A stretch of DNA of 64,000 bases from Lachnospiraceae bacterium (GTDB taxonomy: Bacteria; Bacillota; Clostridia; Lachnospirales; Lachnospiraceae), in contig JAFUTQ010000021.1 in the NCBI GenBank assembly GCA_017484135.1, forward strand, positions 22,737 to 86,736, read 5' to 3'. Below the pieces are notes generated by a model that saw nothing but the letters and a program-made list of their open reading frames with translations, did not search any database and was not told the DNA's origin. Of this stretch, positions 53,803-63,719 are shown in pieces (position 1 is the stretch's first letter; every line of letters starts with the position of its first letter). The position numbers were made by a program, and so were the translations under genes.

Positions 53803-53840
53803 GCTGTCGGCACGATATCGTGCCGACAGCTGTTTTTGCG
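53803..53840 (+). terminator. 28-bp perfect palindrome followed by T-run
   Basis: 53803-53830 is a perfect palindrome, with arms GCTGTCGGCACGAT and its complement and no loop, then TGTTTTT. It probably ends the tRNA-Gly transcript. Confidence 0.75.
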
Positions 53841-53878
53841 CCAGGGCGCATAAGGAAATGTTTTGCGTAACGATACGC

Positions 53879-56800
53879 TTACTCCCGGACGAGGTTTTTG
53901 TTCGCGGTGGACAGCATGAGCTTGATGCGGTTCAGCTGGTTTACCTCACTGGCCCCCGGATCGTAGTCAATGGCTACGATGTTGGACAGGGGATACTGGT
54001 GACGCAGCTTTTTGATCACACCCTTGCCGACAATATGGTTTGGCAGACAGGCAAATGGCTGTGCACAAACGATATTGTTGGTTCCGGAATGAATCAGCTC
54101 CAGCATCTCCCCGGTCAAAAACCATCCCTCTCCGGTCTGGTTTCCCAGAGATACGATCTCCTTTGCATGCTGCGCCAGCGTTTGAATGTGGGAGGGCGCC
54201 TCAAAGTGACGGCTCTTTTCAAATTCTTCTCTGGCAGCATTCCGGAGACGTTCGAAGAAACGAATGCCCAGATTACTGATGCGGGCAGATTTTTTGCTCA
54301 TTCCCAGATGTTCTGCCTTAAAATTCTGGTTGTAGAAGCAGTAGAGCAGAAAATCTGTCAGATCAGGCACGACCGCTTCAGCGCCTTCCGATTCCAGCAA
54401 ATCCACGATATAGTTGTTGGCGGCCGGGAGGAATTTGACTAAAATCTCCCCAACCACACCTACGCGGGGCTTTTTCAGACTCTCATCGATCGGAATGCGG
54501 TCAAAATCCCGGATCATTTCTCTGCAATAACGTTTGTAGGTACGATGAGAAATCAAACCCTCCTGAGAGATGAGGGCGATAATTTTCTCCTTCCACTTCT
54601 CATGCACCGCCTCGGTCGCGCCCGGCGTCAGTTCGTACGGACGCATGTGATAGATGCAGCGCATGAAAATATCACCGAATTCCAACGCATACAGCCCTTT
54701 TTGAATCAGCTCCGGCGACAGCTTAAAGCCGGGATTGGACTCCAGACCGCTCAAATTCAAAGAGATGACCGGAACATCGGGATAGCCCGCCTTTGCAAGG
54801 GCGCGGCGGATAAAGCCGATGTAGTTGGTAGCGCGGCATCCGCCGCCGGTCTGGGAGATAATGACCGCGGTCTTATTCATATCGTATTTTCCGGATTGCA
54901 CCGCACTCATGACCTGTCCTACCACCATCAGGGAGGGGTAGCAGGCATCATTGTTTACATATTTCAGACCCACATCAACGGAAGAACGGTTGTCGTTGTC
55001 CATGACCACGACGTGATACCCTGCAGCCCGAAATGCCGGTTCGATCAGTTCAAAGTGAATCGGCGACATCTGAGGGCAGAGGATGGTGTAATCCTTGCGC
55101 ATCTCCTCGGTAAATTGGACGCGATGGTACGCAGAGGGCACAATCGTGCGTTCCTCCTGTCGGCTCTCCTTTACCCGGATGGCAGCCAGCAGCGAACGGA
55201 TGCGGATGCGGGCGGCTCCCAGATTGTTTACCTCGTCGATTTTCAGGCAGGTATAAATCTTGCCGGACTGCGTGAGGATATCACTGACCGCATCGGTCGT
55301 GACGGCATCCAGACCGCAGCCGAAGGAATTGAGCTGAATCAGATCCAGATCGTCCCGGGTCTTCACAAAGTTTGCGGTCGCATACAGTCTGGAATGGTAC
55401 ATCCACTGGTCGCTGACGATCAGCGGGCGTTCGACCTCCTTTAAGTGGGATACGGAGTCCTCCGTCAAAACCACCAGCCCATAGGAGGTGATCAGCTCCG
55501 GGATTCCGTGGTTGATTTCCGGATCGATATGATAGGGGCGGCCTGCCAGCACGATGCCGCGTCTGCCCGTTTGCTTCATATATTCCAGTGTCTCTTCTCC
55601 CTTGCGCTTAATATCCTCACGTTCCCGTTCCATTTCCGCCCATGCTTCCCTGGCAGCCGCTTTGACCTCGCCAGCCGGAATCTGAAATTCCTCCCGGAAC
55701 ACGCGCACCAGCTGGTCTGTCGCAGCCTTTAAGCTGGTAAGCGCCAGAAACGGATTCAGGAAGCGCACCTGTCCGGATGTGATCTCGTCTACGTTATTTT
55801 TGATGTTTTCCGCGTAGGAGGTGACAATGGGGCAGTTGTAATGGTTGTTGGAATCCGGAAATTCATTCCGCTCATAGGGAATGCACGGGTAGAAGATAAA
55901 ATCTACCTTCTTTTCAATGAGCCATGCAATATGTCCGTGGGCAAGCTTGGCCGGATAGCATTCCGACTCGCTCGGGATGGATTCAATTCCCATTTCATAC
56001 AGCTTCCGGGTGGACTGGGGAGAGAGCACGACCCGGAATTTTAAGGCCTTAAAGAAGGTGGCCCAGAACGGATAATTCTCGTACAGATTCAGGACACGCG
56101 GGATTCCCACGGTTCCCCGGATGGCTTCCGCCTCAGACAGCGGCTCATAGGCAAACAGTCTTTGATTCTTGTATTCAAACAGGTTCGGAATCTCTTCTTT
56201 GTTTGCGGTCTTTCCGAGTCCGCGCTCACAGCGGTTCCCGGAAATGTAGGAACGATTCCCGGAAAAACGGTTGACAGTCAGCAGACAGTGGTTGGTGCAG
56301 CCCTGACAGCGGGTCAGCTTGGTATCATAGGTCAGGGCGTTGATTTCTTCGATGGAGAGCATGGTCGTCCGGTAATCTGCGGTATGGCGTTCCCGTGCGA
56401 TGAGTGCCGCTCCGAACGCTCCCATGATACCGGCAATGTCCGGACGCACTGCCTCGCAGCCGGAAATTTTTTCAAAGCTGCGCAGCACGGCGTCATTGTA
56501 GAAGGTACCGCCCTGTACCACCACGTTTTCCCCCAGGTCTTTGGCATCGGAGAGCTTGATGACCTTAAACAGCGCATTCTTGATGACAGAGTAGGCAAGT
56601 CCGGCAGAAATATCTGCAACGGAGGCACCCTCTTTTTGCGCCTGTTTTACCTTGGAATTCATAAATACGGTACAGCGCGTGCCCAGATCAATGGGATGCT
56701 CTGCAAACAACGCCTCTTTGGCAAAATCCTGCACGCTGAAATTTAAGGATTTGGCAAAGGTCTCGATAAAGGAACCGCAGCCCGACGAACAAGCCTCGTT

Positions 56801-58129
56801 GAGCTGGACACTGTCAACGGTCTGGTTTTTGATCTTGATGCACTTCATGTCCTGTCCGCCGATGTCGAGGATACAATCCACATCGGGATTGAAGAAGGCT
56901 GCGGCATAGTAGTGCGCCACGGTCTCTACCTCTCCGTCGTCCAGCTGCAGGGCAGACTTTAACAGTGCCTCGCCGTATCCGGTGGAGCAGGAGTGCACGA
57001 TCTGTGCTGTATCGGGAAGGATCGAATAAATCTCCTGAATGGCCCGTATTGCAGTGGCTAAAGGACTGCCGTTGTTGTTGCTGTAAAAGGAGTGGAGCAG
57101 GGAGCCGTCCTCTCCTACCAGTGCCACCTTGGTGGTGGTGGAGCCGGCATCGATGCCCAGATAGCAGTTGCCGTGGTAATCTGCCAGCTCTGAGGTCTTG
57201 ACATGGTGGCTGTTGTGCCGTGCGCAGAAGTCCTCATATTCCCCGTGGGACGCAAACAGCGGCTCCATGCGCGCGACCTCAAACTCCAGATGAAAGTCGG
57301 AGGAAAGCTTGTCGAGGATCTCGGAAAGCTCAAAGGTGACATCCTCCTGATAGTTCAAAGCCGAGCCGATGGCGGCAAACAGATGCGAGTGCTCCGGCGC
57401 AATCGTATGCTCCTCGTCCAGCTTTAAGGTGCGGATAAATGAGGCCTTCAGCTCAGATAAAAAGTGCAGCGGCCCTCCCAGAAATGCCACATGACCGCGA
57501 ATCGGCTTTCCGCAGGCAAGACCGCTGATGGTCTGATTTACCACAGCCTGAAAGATAGAAGCAGCCAGATCCTCTCTGGTGGCACCTTCGTTGATGAGCG
57601 GCTGGATATCCGTCTTGGCAAACACCCCGCAGCGTGCTGCAATGGGATAAATTGCCTGATAATTTTTCGCATACTTATTCAGACCGGAGGCATCCGTCTG
57701 TATCAAAGAAGCCATCTGGTCGATAAAGGAGCCGGTACCTCCGGCACAGATTCCGTTCATCCGCTGCTCCACATTGCCGCCCTCAAAGTAGATGATCTTG
57801 GCATCCTCGCCGCCCAGCTCAATGGCAACGTCCGTTTCGGGCGCATAATCCTGCAGGGCGGTGGAGACGGAAATCACCTCCTGCACAAAGGGAATCCCCA
57901 GGTGCTTCGCCAGAGTCAGACCGCCGGAACCGGTGATCATGGGCGCAATTTTCATATTGCCTAATTTGTCATATGCCTTTTTCAGTAAATCCGACAGTGT
58001 TTCGCGGATATTGGCAAAATGACGCTCATAATCAGAAAACAGGAGCTTGTTATTTTCATCTAAAATTGCAATTTTTACAGTGGTAGAGCCAATGTCTACC
58101 CCCAGCTTGTTTCGTTTGCTTATACTCAT
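53879..58129 (-). CDS. Large acyl-CoA dehydratase activase fusion (two BcrAD/BadFG ATPase domains plus dehydratase-like part)
   Basis: This 1416-residue protein combines two ASKHA ATPase domains of the HgdC/BcrAD activase type: [15 protein letters not shown] near residue 10 with [10 protein letters not shown], and [15 protein letters not shown] near 320 with ACSSGCGSF near 446 holding the bridging cysteine for a 4Fe-4S cluster. [13 protein letters not shown] block near 606, a DUF2229-like segment ([29 protein letters not shown]) and a C-terminal HgdB-like part with [13 protein letters not shown] follow. Such activases drive ATP-dependent electron transfer to 2-hydroxyacyl-CoA dehydratases. 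No separate dehydratase genes are nearby, so the substrate is unknown. The ATG at 58129 follows AAGGTGGT. Confidence 0.88.
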   Translation of the reverse strand: MSISKRNKLGVDIGSTTVKIAILDENNKLLFSDYERHFANIRETLSDLLKKAYDKLGNMKIAPMITGSGGLTLAKHLGIPFVQEVISVSTALQDYAPETDVAIELGGEDAKIIYFEGGNVEQRMNGICAGGTGSFIDQMASLIQTDASGLNKYAKNYQAIYPIAARCGVFAKTDIQPLINEGATREDLAASIFQAVVNQTISGLACGKPIRGHVAFLGGPLHFLSELKASFIRTLKLDEEHTIAPEHSHLFAAIGSALNYQEDVTFELSEILDKLSSDFHLEFEVARMEPLFASHGEYEDFCARHNSHHVKTSELADYHGNCYLGIDAGSTTTKVALVGEDGSLLHSFYSNNNGSPLATAIRAIQEIYSILPDTAQIVHSCSTGYGEALLKSALQLDDGEVETVAHYYAAAFFNPDVDCILDIGGQDMKCIKIKNQTVDSVQLNEACSSGCGSFIETFAKSLNFSVQDFAKEALFAEHPIDLGTRCTVFMNSKVKQAQKEGASVADISAGLAYSVIKNALFKVIKLSDAKDLGENVVVQGGTFYNDAVLRSFEKISGCEAVRPDIAGIMGAFGAALIARERHTADYRTTMLSIEEINALTYDTKLTRCQGCTNHCLLTVNRFSGNRSYISGNRCERGLGKTANKEEIPNLFEYKNQRLFAYEPLSEAEAIRGTVGIPRVLNLYENYPFWATFFKALKFRVVLSPQSTRKLYEMGIESIPSESECYPAKLAHGHIAWLIEKKVDFIFYPCIPYERNEFPDSNNHYNCPIVTSYAENIKNNVDEITSGQVRFLNPFLALTSLKAATDQLVRVFREEFQIPAGEVKAAAREAWAEMEREREDIKRKGEETLEYMKQTGRRGIVLAGRPYHIDPEINHGIPELITSYGLVVLTEDSVSHLKEVERPLIVSDQWMYHSRLYATANFVKTRDDLDLIQLNSFGCGLDAVTTDAVSDILTQSGKIYTCLKIDEVNNLGAARIRIRSLLAAIRVKESRQEERTIVPSAYHRVQFTEEMRKDYTILCPQMSPIHFELIEPAFRAAGYHVVVMDNDNRSSVDVGLKYVNNDACYPSLMVVGQVMSAVQSGKYDMNKTAVIISQTGGGCRATNYIGFIRRALAKAGYPDVPVISLNLSGLESNPGFKLSPELIQKGLYALEFGDIFMRCIYHMRPYELTPGATEAVHEKWKEKIIALISQEGLISHRTYKRYCREMIRDFDRIPIDESLKKPRVGVVGEILVKFLPAANNYIVDLLESEGAEAVVPDLTDFLLYCFYNQNFKAEHLGMSKKSARISNLGIRFFERLRNAAREEFEKSRHFEAPSHIQTLAQHAKEIVSLGNQTGEGWFLTGEMLELIHSGTNNIVCAQPFACLPNHIVGKGVIKKLRHQYPLSNIVAIDYDPGASEVNQLNRIKLMLSTANKNLVRE

Positions 58130-58189
58130 AATAACCACCTTAAAAAAGTTTCTTCTTATAAAAGCATTCGCCTTTCCCAAGGCAATGAC

Positions 58190-58218
58190 ATTATACGACA
58201 GAAAATGACAAAATACAA
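58190..58218 (-). promoter_or_regulatory. Promoter of the activase gene
   Basis: On the minus strand TTGTAT (58213-58218) and TATAAT (58190-58195) are separated by 17 bases. Confidence 0.75.
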
Positions 58219-58272
58219 ATGATTTTTATTACCAGATTGCGCTGACAGCGTCCGATAGTAAGCGAGTAACAG

Positions 58273-58302
58273 TTGACAAAGCTTTGTCCGATTCTCTATA
58301 AT
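58273..58302 (+). promoter_or_regulatory. Promoter of the rhomboid-like gene, overlapping a palindrome
   Basis: TTGACA (58273-58278), 18 bases, TATAAT (58297-58302). GACAAAGCTTTGTC at 58275-58288 is a perfect 14-bp palindrome that covers part of the -35 box and the spacer, a possible operator. Confidence 0.8.
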
Positions 58303-58358
58303 AGGCTTATTGACCATTCAGGATACCGATACTGATATCACAGAAAGAAGGCAGGGAT

Positions 58359-59219
58359 ATGAATTTCTTAAATAAATGGGAACGGAAGCTGGGGCGCTAT
58401 GCCATACCAAATCTCATGATCGGCATGATTGCCGCGTATTGCATCGGCTTTGCCCTGTACTATCTGAACCCTTCGTTTTTTGCATACCTGACGCTCAGTC
58501 CGTATCATATTCTGCACGGACAGATCTGGCGGCTGATCACATGGATTCTGGTGCCGAACAGCACCAATATTTTTTCCCTGCTGATCATGTCCTTTTTCTA
58601 TTATCAGATCGGCACCACGCTGGAGCACACATGGGGGACCTTCCGTTTTAATGTATATATCTTTGGCGGGATGTTTTTCACGGTGCTGGGGGCCTTCCTG
58701 TTGTATCTGATCCAGTTCCTTTTGTATGGAGGCGCTGCGGCGGCGATCTATTCGCTGCAGTACAGCGTGGGCTTCAGCACAAGCTATATCAATCTATCTA
58801 TATTCCTGGCTTTTGCGGTTATGTATCCCGAGATGCAGATTTTACTGATGTTTATCATTCCGGTAAAAATGAAGTGGATGGCTTATATTTATGCCGCACT
58901 GGTAATCTTTGAATGCATCGTAGCCGACTGGGGCGGCAGATTTGCGATTGTGATGTCGCTGCTGAATTTTGTGATCTTTTTCTTCAGCACCAGAAATTAC
59001 AAGAAAATTTCTCCCCAGGAAATTCACCGCAGACAGAAGTTCAAATCTGCCATGCAGACCCCGAAAAGCCGAAACGGCATCACAAAGCACAAATGTGCGG
59101 TCTGCGGACGAACCGAACAGGATGATCCGAATCTGACCTTCCGGTTTTGCTCCAAATGTGAGGGAAATTATGAATATTGCCAGGAGCATCTGTTTACGCA
59201 TAAGCACATAAAAAGGTAA
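58359..59219 (+). CDS. Rhomboid-like membrane protein with C-terminal zinc ribbon, probably not a protease
   Basis: This 286-residue protein has about six membrane helices (residues 15-205) in a rhomboid-like layout: HGQIWRLITWILVP near 60 and GTTLEHTWGTFRF near 90. The rhomboid serine motif (GxSG) and its partner histidine are not visible; YSVGFSTSYIN stands in that region. The C-terminal soluble part has a zinc-ribbon-like arrangement, CAVCG then CSKCEGNYEYC near residues 247-277. That points to a binding or assembly role. The TAA stop lies in the left arm of the repeat at 59216. Confidence 0.75.
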   Translation: MNFLNKWERKLGRYAIPNLMIGMIAAYCIGFALYYLNPSFFAYLTLSPYHILHGQIWRLITWILVPNSTNIFSLLIMSFFYYQIGTTLEHTWGTFRFNVYIFGGMFFTVLGAFLLYLIQFLLYGGAAAAIYSLQYSVGFSTSYINLSIFLAFAVMYPEMQILLMFIIPVKMKWMAYIYAALVIFECIVADWGGRFAIVMSLLNFVIFFFSTRNYKKISPQEIHRRQKFKSAMQTPKSRNGITKHKCAVCGRTEQDDPNLTFRFCSKCEGNYEYCQEHLFTHKHIKR

Positions 59220-59379
59220 CAGTTCAGCCCGCGCCATTCGCAAAACGCACTTTCAGTGCTTTCCGCTGCTAACGCAGCTCCTTTTGCTCATAATCGGGCG
59301 CTCCGCTCATAGCCGCGATCAGTTGCTCATTCATGCAAGCATGATTCGCATCTGATAGCGGCTATGGCTGAACTGTTAC
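59216..59379. repeat. Inverted repeat between the rhomboid-like gene and glnS
   Basis: The ends are a perfect 14-bp inverted repeat (59216-59229 and 59366-59379, GTAACAGTTCAGCC). An inner pair near 59308-59364 (ATAGCCGCGATCAG with CTGATAGCGGCTAT) lies within. No gene is seen. It overlaps the stop codon of the previous gene and ends 11 bases before the glnS -35 box. Confidence 0.85.
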
Positions 59380-59389
59380 TAAAAAGAAG

Positions 59390-59419
59390 TTGATTTTATG
59401 CAGGGGAACAAGGTATAAT
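59390..59419 (+). promoter_or_regulatory. Promoter of glnS
   Basis: TTGATT (59390-59395), 18 bases, TATAAT (59414-59419). The leader is about 36 nt, too short for a T-box. Confidence 0.65.
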
Positions 59420-59461
59420 GTTACTGTTCACTGCGTGACGAATAATCAGGAGGAAGATGAC

Positions 59462-61126
59462 ATGGAAAACGAGAATGTCTCAAAAAACTTTATAGAGCAG
59501 ATGATTGATAAGGATTTGGCCGAAGGGCACTGTAAGGTCGTTTGCACCAGATTTCCTCCCGAACCCAACGGATATCTGCATATCGGTCATGCCAAGTCCA
59601 TTCTGTTAAACTACGGACTGGCACAGGAGTACGGCGGGGTGTTTCACTTAAGATTTGATGATACGAACCCGACCAAGGAGAAAACCGAGTTTGTGGAATC
59701 CATCAAAGAGGATATCCGGTGGCTGGGGGCAGACTGGAAGGATCAGTTGTTTTTCGCTTCCGATTATTTTGAACAGATGTATGAGGCTGCTGTCAAGCTG
59801 ATCAAAAAGGGCAAGGCCTATGTATCAGAACTGACGGCGGAGCAGATGAGAGAGTATCGCGGGACACTGACAGAGCCGGGAAAGGAAGATCCGGCAGCAG
59901 GCAGAAGCGTGGAGGAAAATCTTGCCCTGTTTGAGGACATGAAGAACGGAAAATTTGCCGATGGAGAGAAGGTGCTTCGCGCAAGGATTGACATGGCTTC
60001 TCCGAATATGAACATGCGGGATCCGGTGATCTACCGCGTGGCACATATGACCCACCACAATACCGGAGACAAGTGGTGCATTTACCCGATGTATGATTTC
60101 GCGCATCCCATCGAGGATGCCATTGAGGGAGTCACGCATTCGATCTGTACGCTGGAATTTGAAGATCACAGACCGCTCTATGACTGGGTAGTCCGGGAAC
60201 TGGAATATGAAAATCCGCCCAAGCAGATTGAATTTGCCAAGCTGTATCTGACCAATGTGGTAACCGGAAAACGTTATATCAAGAAGCTGGTAGAGGAAAA
60301 GATTGTAGACGGATGGGACGATCCGAGACTGGTATCGATTGCTGCACTCCGGCGCAGAGGCTTTACGCCGGAATCGATCAAAAGATTTGTCGAGCTGTGC
60401 GGCGTATCAAAGGCGAACAGCTCCGTGGATTATGCGATGCTGGAGTACTGTATTCGCGAGGATTTGAAGCTGAAGCGTCCGAGAATGATGGCGGTGCTGG
60501 ATCCGGTAAAGGTTGTGATTGACAATTATCCGGAGGATCAGATCGAATATTTTGATGTGGCAAACAACATGGAGAACGAAGCGCTGGGCAGCCGGAAGGT
60601 AGCCTTTTCCAGAGAGATCTATATTGAGCGCGAGGATTTCATGGAGGAACCGCCAAAGAAGTATTTCCGGATGTATCCGGGAAACGAGGTGCGCCTCATG
60701 CATGCGTACTTTGTGAAATGTGAAAGCTTCAAAAAGGATGAAAACGGCAATATTACCGAGATTCACTGCACCTATGATCCGCAGTCACGGGGCGGCAACA
60801 GTCCCGATGGGAGAAAGGTAAAGGGGACGATTCACTGGGTGGCGGCATCGGCGGCTGTCCGCGCGGAGGTTCGCCTGTATGAAAATATTGTGGATGAGGA
60901 ATTGGGTGTGTATAATGAGGACGGAAGTCTGAATCTCAATCCAAACTCATTGACGGTACGCAAAGACTGCTATGTGGAGTCCGCTCTGGCAGAAGCACAG
61001 GCGAATGAAAGCTTTCAGTTTGTCCGCCAGGGATTTTTCTGCGTGGATTCGAAGGATTCCAGGGAGGGAGCGCCGGTCTTTAACCGGATCGTGTCGCTGA
61101 AAAGCTCTTATAAGCTGCCGACGTAA
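59462..61126 (+). CDS. glnS: Glutaminyl-tRNA synthetase
   Basis: This class I synthetase charges tRNA-Gln directly. It has 554 residues, as in E. coli. Markers are [17 protein letters not shown] (HIGH motif), RFDDTNP, the [20 protein letters not shown] block, and [14 protein letters not shown] in the anticodon-binding part. The ATG at 59462 is chosen over in-frame earlier starts because AGGAGG lies just upstream. Many Firmicutes lack GlnRS and use GatCAB instead, while several Lachnospiraceae have GlnRS. Confidence 0.96.
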   Translation: MENENVSKNFIEQMIDKDLAEGHCKVVCTRFPPEPNGYLHIGHAKSILLNYGLAQEYGGVFHLRFDDTNPTKEKTEFVESIKEDIRWLGADWKDQLFFASDYFEQMYEAAVKLIKKGKAYVSELTAEQMREYRGTLTEPGKEDPAAGRSVEENLALFEDMKNGKFADGEKVLRARIDMASPNMNMRDPVIYRVAHMTHHNTGDKWCIYPMYDFAHPIEDAIEGVTHSICTLEFEDHRPLYDWVVRELEYENPPKQIEFAKLYLTNVVTGKRYIKKLVEEKIVDGWDDPRLVSIAALRRRGFTPESIKRFVELCGVSKANSSVDYAMLEYCIREDLKLKRPRMMAVLDPVKVVIDNYPEDQIEYFDVANNMENEALGSRKVAFSREIYIEREDFMEEPPKKYFRMYPGNEVRLMHAYFVKCESFKKDENGNITEIHCTYDPQSRGGNSPDGRKVKGTIHWVAASAAVRAEVRLYENIVDEELGVYNEDGSLNLNPNSLTVRKDCYVESALAEAQANESFQFVRQGFFCVDSKDSREGAPVFNRIVSLKSSYKLPT

Positions 61127-61200
61127 CGAAAAGCTACGATTAGTCCCTCCAGTGGCATTCGCAGATACGATATATAAATTCAGAGAATGGAGGATATGGA

Positions 61201-62049
61201 ATGAATTTTTTTGAAGGATTGGAGAAATTCGGTATTAAGCCAAAGACGGATATCGGATTGTACGAGGAAGAAAAAAAACAGGAACAGCAGAGACAACAGG
61301 AAGAAGCGGCAAAGCTGGAGGAGCCAAAGGAAGAGGATTTTCTGCTGCAAAGGAATATAAAATGTCCGGTTTGTGACAAAACCTTCAAAGACATCGCCAT
61401 GAAGTCGGGAAAGGCAAAGCGGCTGGAACCGGATGAGGATCTTCGCCCGAGACAGATGTACATAGATTCCTTAAAATACGGGGCAACGGTCTGTCCGCAC
61501 TGCGGGTATGCCGCGCTGAACCGTTATTTTACGCATATTGCCAGCGTGCAGATGAAGATGATCCGGGAAGAGGTTACCCCGAATTTCAAACCGCTGGAGC
61601 CGGAAACAGAGCTGAGAGCATATACCTATGATGAGGCGATCGAGAGGCATAAGCTGTCGTTGTTTAACGCCATGGCGAAGAAGGCCAGAACCAGTGAAAA
61701 AGCCTACAACTGCCTGATTATTTCCTGGCTTCTGCGCGGAAAGGCAGAGGAAATCGGAGAAGAACAGGTGGATGAGTATAGCCAGTGCAAAGAGGAGGAG
61801 GAAGCCTTTTACTGGGAGGCCTATGAGGGTCTGCTCAAGGCGGTTTCATCCGAGAATTTCCCTATTTGCGGAATGGATGCCAACACCATGGACTATCTGC
61901 TGGCGGCAATGGCAAGTCACTACAAGCAGTATGATGTGGCCTCCAAATGCCTGTCAAGAGTATTATCCTCGTCCACTGCCGGCCGCAAGGTAAAGGATAT
62001 GGCATTGGATATGAAGGAACAGATTATCGGAGAGATCAAAAAGATGTAA
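61201..62049 (+). CDS. DUF2225 protein, probable zinc-binding
   Basis: This 282-residue cytoplasmic protein has an N-terminal charged coil (residues 17-45) followed by two CxxC pairs, KCPVCDKTF near 57 and VCPHCGYAA near 101. These are the signature of the DUF2225 family. The rest is alpha-helical and resembles TPR-like packing (AYNCLIISWLLRG). Its function is unknown. AATGGAGG lies just upstream of the ATG. It ends 10 bases before a large palindrome. Confidence 0.85.
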   Translation: MNFFEGLEKFGIKPKTDIGLYEEEKKQEQQRQQEEAAKLEEPKEEDFLLQRNIKCPVCDKTFKDIAMKSGKAKRLEPDEDLRPRQMYIDSLKYGATVCPHCGYAALNRYFTHIASVQMKMIREEVTPNFKPLEPETELRAYTYDEAIERHKLSLFNAMAKKARTSEKAYNCLIISWLLRGKAEEIGEEQVDEYSQCKEEEEAFYWEAYEGLLKAVSSENFPICGMDANTMDYLLAAMASHYKQYDVASKCLSRVLSSSTAGRKVKDMALDMKEQIIGEIKKM

Positions 62050-62058
62050 AAAAGGTTG

Positions 62059-62245
62059 TTTGCAGGAGGTTTGGGGCAAGCTGTTGGGGGAAAAAGGTCA
62101 TGCCGACGCAGTCGGCATAGACTTTTTGCATAAGAAATCGTTTTGGAAAGCACGCTTTCCAAAACGGTTTCTTATGCAAAGTGTTCACATCGTTTCACGA
62201 TGTGAACCTTTTTCCCCCAACAGCTCGTCCCAAACCTCCTGCAAA
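62059..62245. repeat. 187-bp near-perfect inverted repeat between the DUF2225 gene and the MocR gene
   Basis: The outer arms (62059-62098 with 62206-62245) pair over about 38 of 40 bases. Inside are a hairpin ATGCCGAC/GTCGGCAT (62100-62118), arms of 25 bases around a tiny tip (62128-62152 with 62154-62178), and a hairpin at 62182-62208. It shares hairpins and arms with the flanks of the element at 2639-2857. It lies just before the MocR gene, and no promoter was found in the gap outside it. Confidence 0.88.
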
Positions 62246-62270
62246 ACGACCAAAAACAGTTGGAGCAGCA

Positions 62271-63719
62271 ATGAAGGAATTGTGGATTGATCTGCAGGCA
62301 AAATCAAAGACGGCATTGTATGAGCAGCTTTATGCAGCCATCCGAAGAAACATTACAGACGGTAAGCTTTCCCCGGGGGAAAAATTACCGTCTACTCGTT
62401 TTATGGCAAAAAATCTCGGCGTAAGCCGCAGCACCGTGGCGCTGGCCTATGATCAGCTGACGGCAGAGGGGTATCTTGCGCCCCGACAGGGCTCCGGCTA
62501 TTACGTCTGCGATATCAGTGAGCTGTATCAGCTTTCCCGGGAGCATGCCGGAACGGAGAAACAGCGAAAGGGGGAGCAGGAAAACCGGAAAGAGGAAGCC
62601 GCTTCTCCGGCGTGTGAGATCCGTTTTTCGCCCTATGAAATTGACTGCCGGAAGTTTCCCTATGCCGCATGGTACCGGGTAAATAAAGAACTGATGCCCC
62701 GGGAGGACAGTGAGCTCCTTTTGTCCGGTGAATCGAAGGGAATGGAAAAGCTGCGCAGCCAGATCAGCCGCTATCTGTACCGGGCAAGGGGTGTGGAATG
62801 CAGACCGGAGCAGATCATTGTCGGGGCGGGCAACGAATATCTGCTGATGCTGCTTGCACAGATCCTGGGCACCGGAAAAAGCGTCCTCATGGAGGAATAT
62901 ACCTATGTGCAGGCTTACGCCACCTTCCGAAATATGGGCTGTCACATGCTTGCGGCGCATACGGATTCGGATGGCATCTGCATGGAGGATGTTCATATGA
63001 GCGGGGCGGATATTGTGTATGTCATGCCGGCGCACCAGTTTCCGTTGGGAATTGTGATGCCGCTGAAACGGCGGCTGGAGCTGCTGAAATGGGCAGCGGC
63101 ATCCGGGGAACGCTATATCGTGGAGGATGATCATGACAGTGAGTTCCGGTATAAAGGAAAGCCGATTCCGGCTTTGTGGGGAAATGACCGGGCGGGGCAT
63201 GTGGTTTATCTGGGAACCTTTTCGAAAAGTATCACGCCGTCGCTGCGCATCAGCTACATGGTTCTGCCGGAGCGCCTGTTGGAGCGATATGAGAAAAACT
63301 GCGGATTTTATGCCTGTACGGTATCACGGTTCGGGCAGGAGCTTTTGTATCGGTTTTTGGAGGAGGGGCATTTCGAACGACACCTCAACCGGATGCGAAA
63401 TCACTATAAACAGAAGCAGGAGACGCTGATTGCCTTGTTGAAGCGGGAAAACTGGGTGCAGTCCGTTTCCGGGGACAATGCCGGACTTCATGTGCTCGTG
63501 GAGGTGAAAACTGCTTATTCGGAGGAGGAGCTGTGCAGGCGGGCCGCGGGGAGCGGTGTAGAAATCCATGGACTGGCAGAGTATTGTATCGGAAATCCGC
63601 CGAAAAAAGCATATCCTTCTGTTTTGCTGGGGTACGGAAATCTGAATGAAGCTGAGATGAGGCGGGGACTTGAGATTCTGCGGAGACTGATTGCGGGGGG
63701 AGGGACTTTCGGTAAATAA
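62271..63719 (+). CDS. MocR/GntR-family regulator with aminotransferase-like domain
   Basis: This 482-residue regulator has an N-terminal GntR winged helix (residues 5-75; TRFMAKNLGVSRSTVALAYDQL) and a class I aminotransferase-like domain. The pyridoxal phosphate lysine is in GTFSKSITPSLRISYM. EDDHDSEFRYKGKPIPAL is the conserved cofactor-binding block. MocR regulators often control vitamin B6 or GABA genes, but none is in the window. The ATG at 62271 follows TTGGAGC. The upstream start in the palindrome has no binding site. Confidence 0.92.
   Translation: MKELWIDLQAKSKTALYEQLYAAIRRNITDGKLSPGEKLPSTRFMAKNLGVSRSTVALAYDQLTAEGYLAPRQGSGYYVCDISELYQLSREHAGTEKQRKGEQENRKEEAASPACEIRFSPYEIDCRKFPYAAWYRVNKELMPREDSELLLSGESKGMEKLRSQISRYLYRARGVECRPEQIIVGAGNEYLLMLLAQILGTGKSVLMEEYTYVQAYATFRNMGCHMLAAHTDSDGICMEDVHMSGADIVYVMPAHQFPLGIVMPLKRRLELLKWAAASGERYIVEDDHDSEFRYKGKPIPALWGNDRAGHVVYLGTFSKSITPSLRISYMVLPERLLERYEKNCGFYACTVSRFGQELLYRFLEEGHFERHLNRMRNHYKQKQETLIALLKRENWVQSVSGDNAGLHVLVEVKTAYSEEELCRRAAGSGVEIHGLAEYCIGNPPKKAYPSVLLGYGNLNEAEMRRGLEILRRLIAGGGTFGK

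Noticed and set aside
59380-59461. T-box leader before glnS
   Set aside because: Leader is about 36 nt after the promoter and shows no T-box sequence or terminator.
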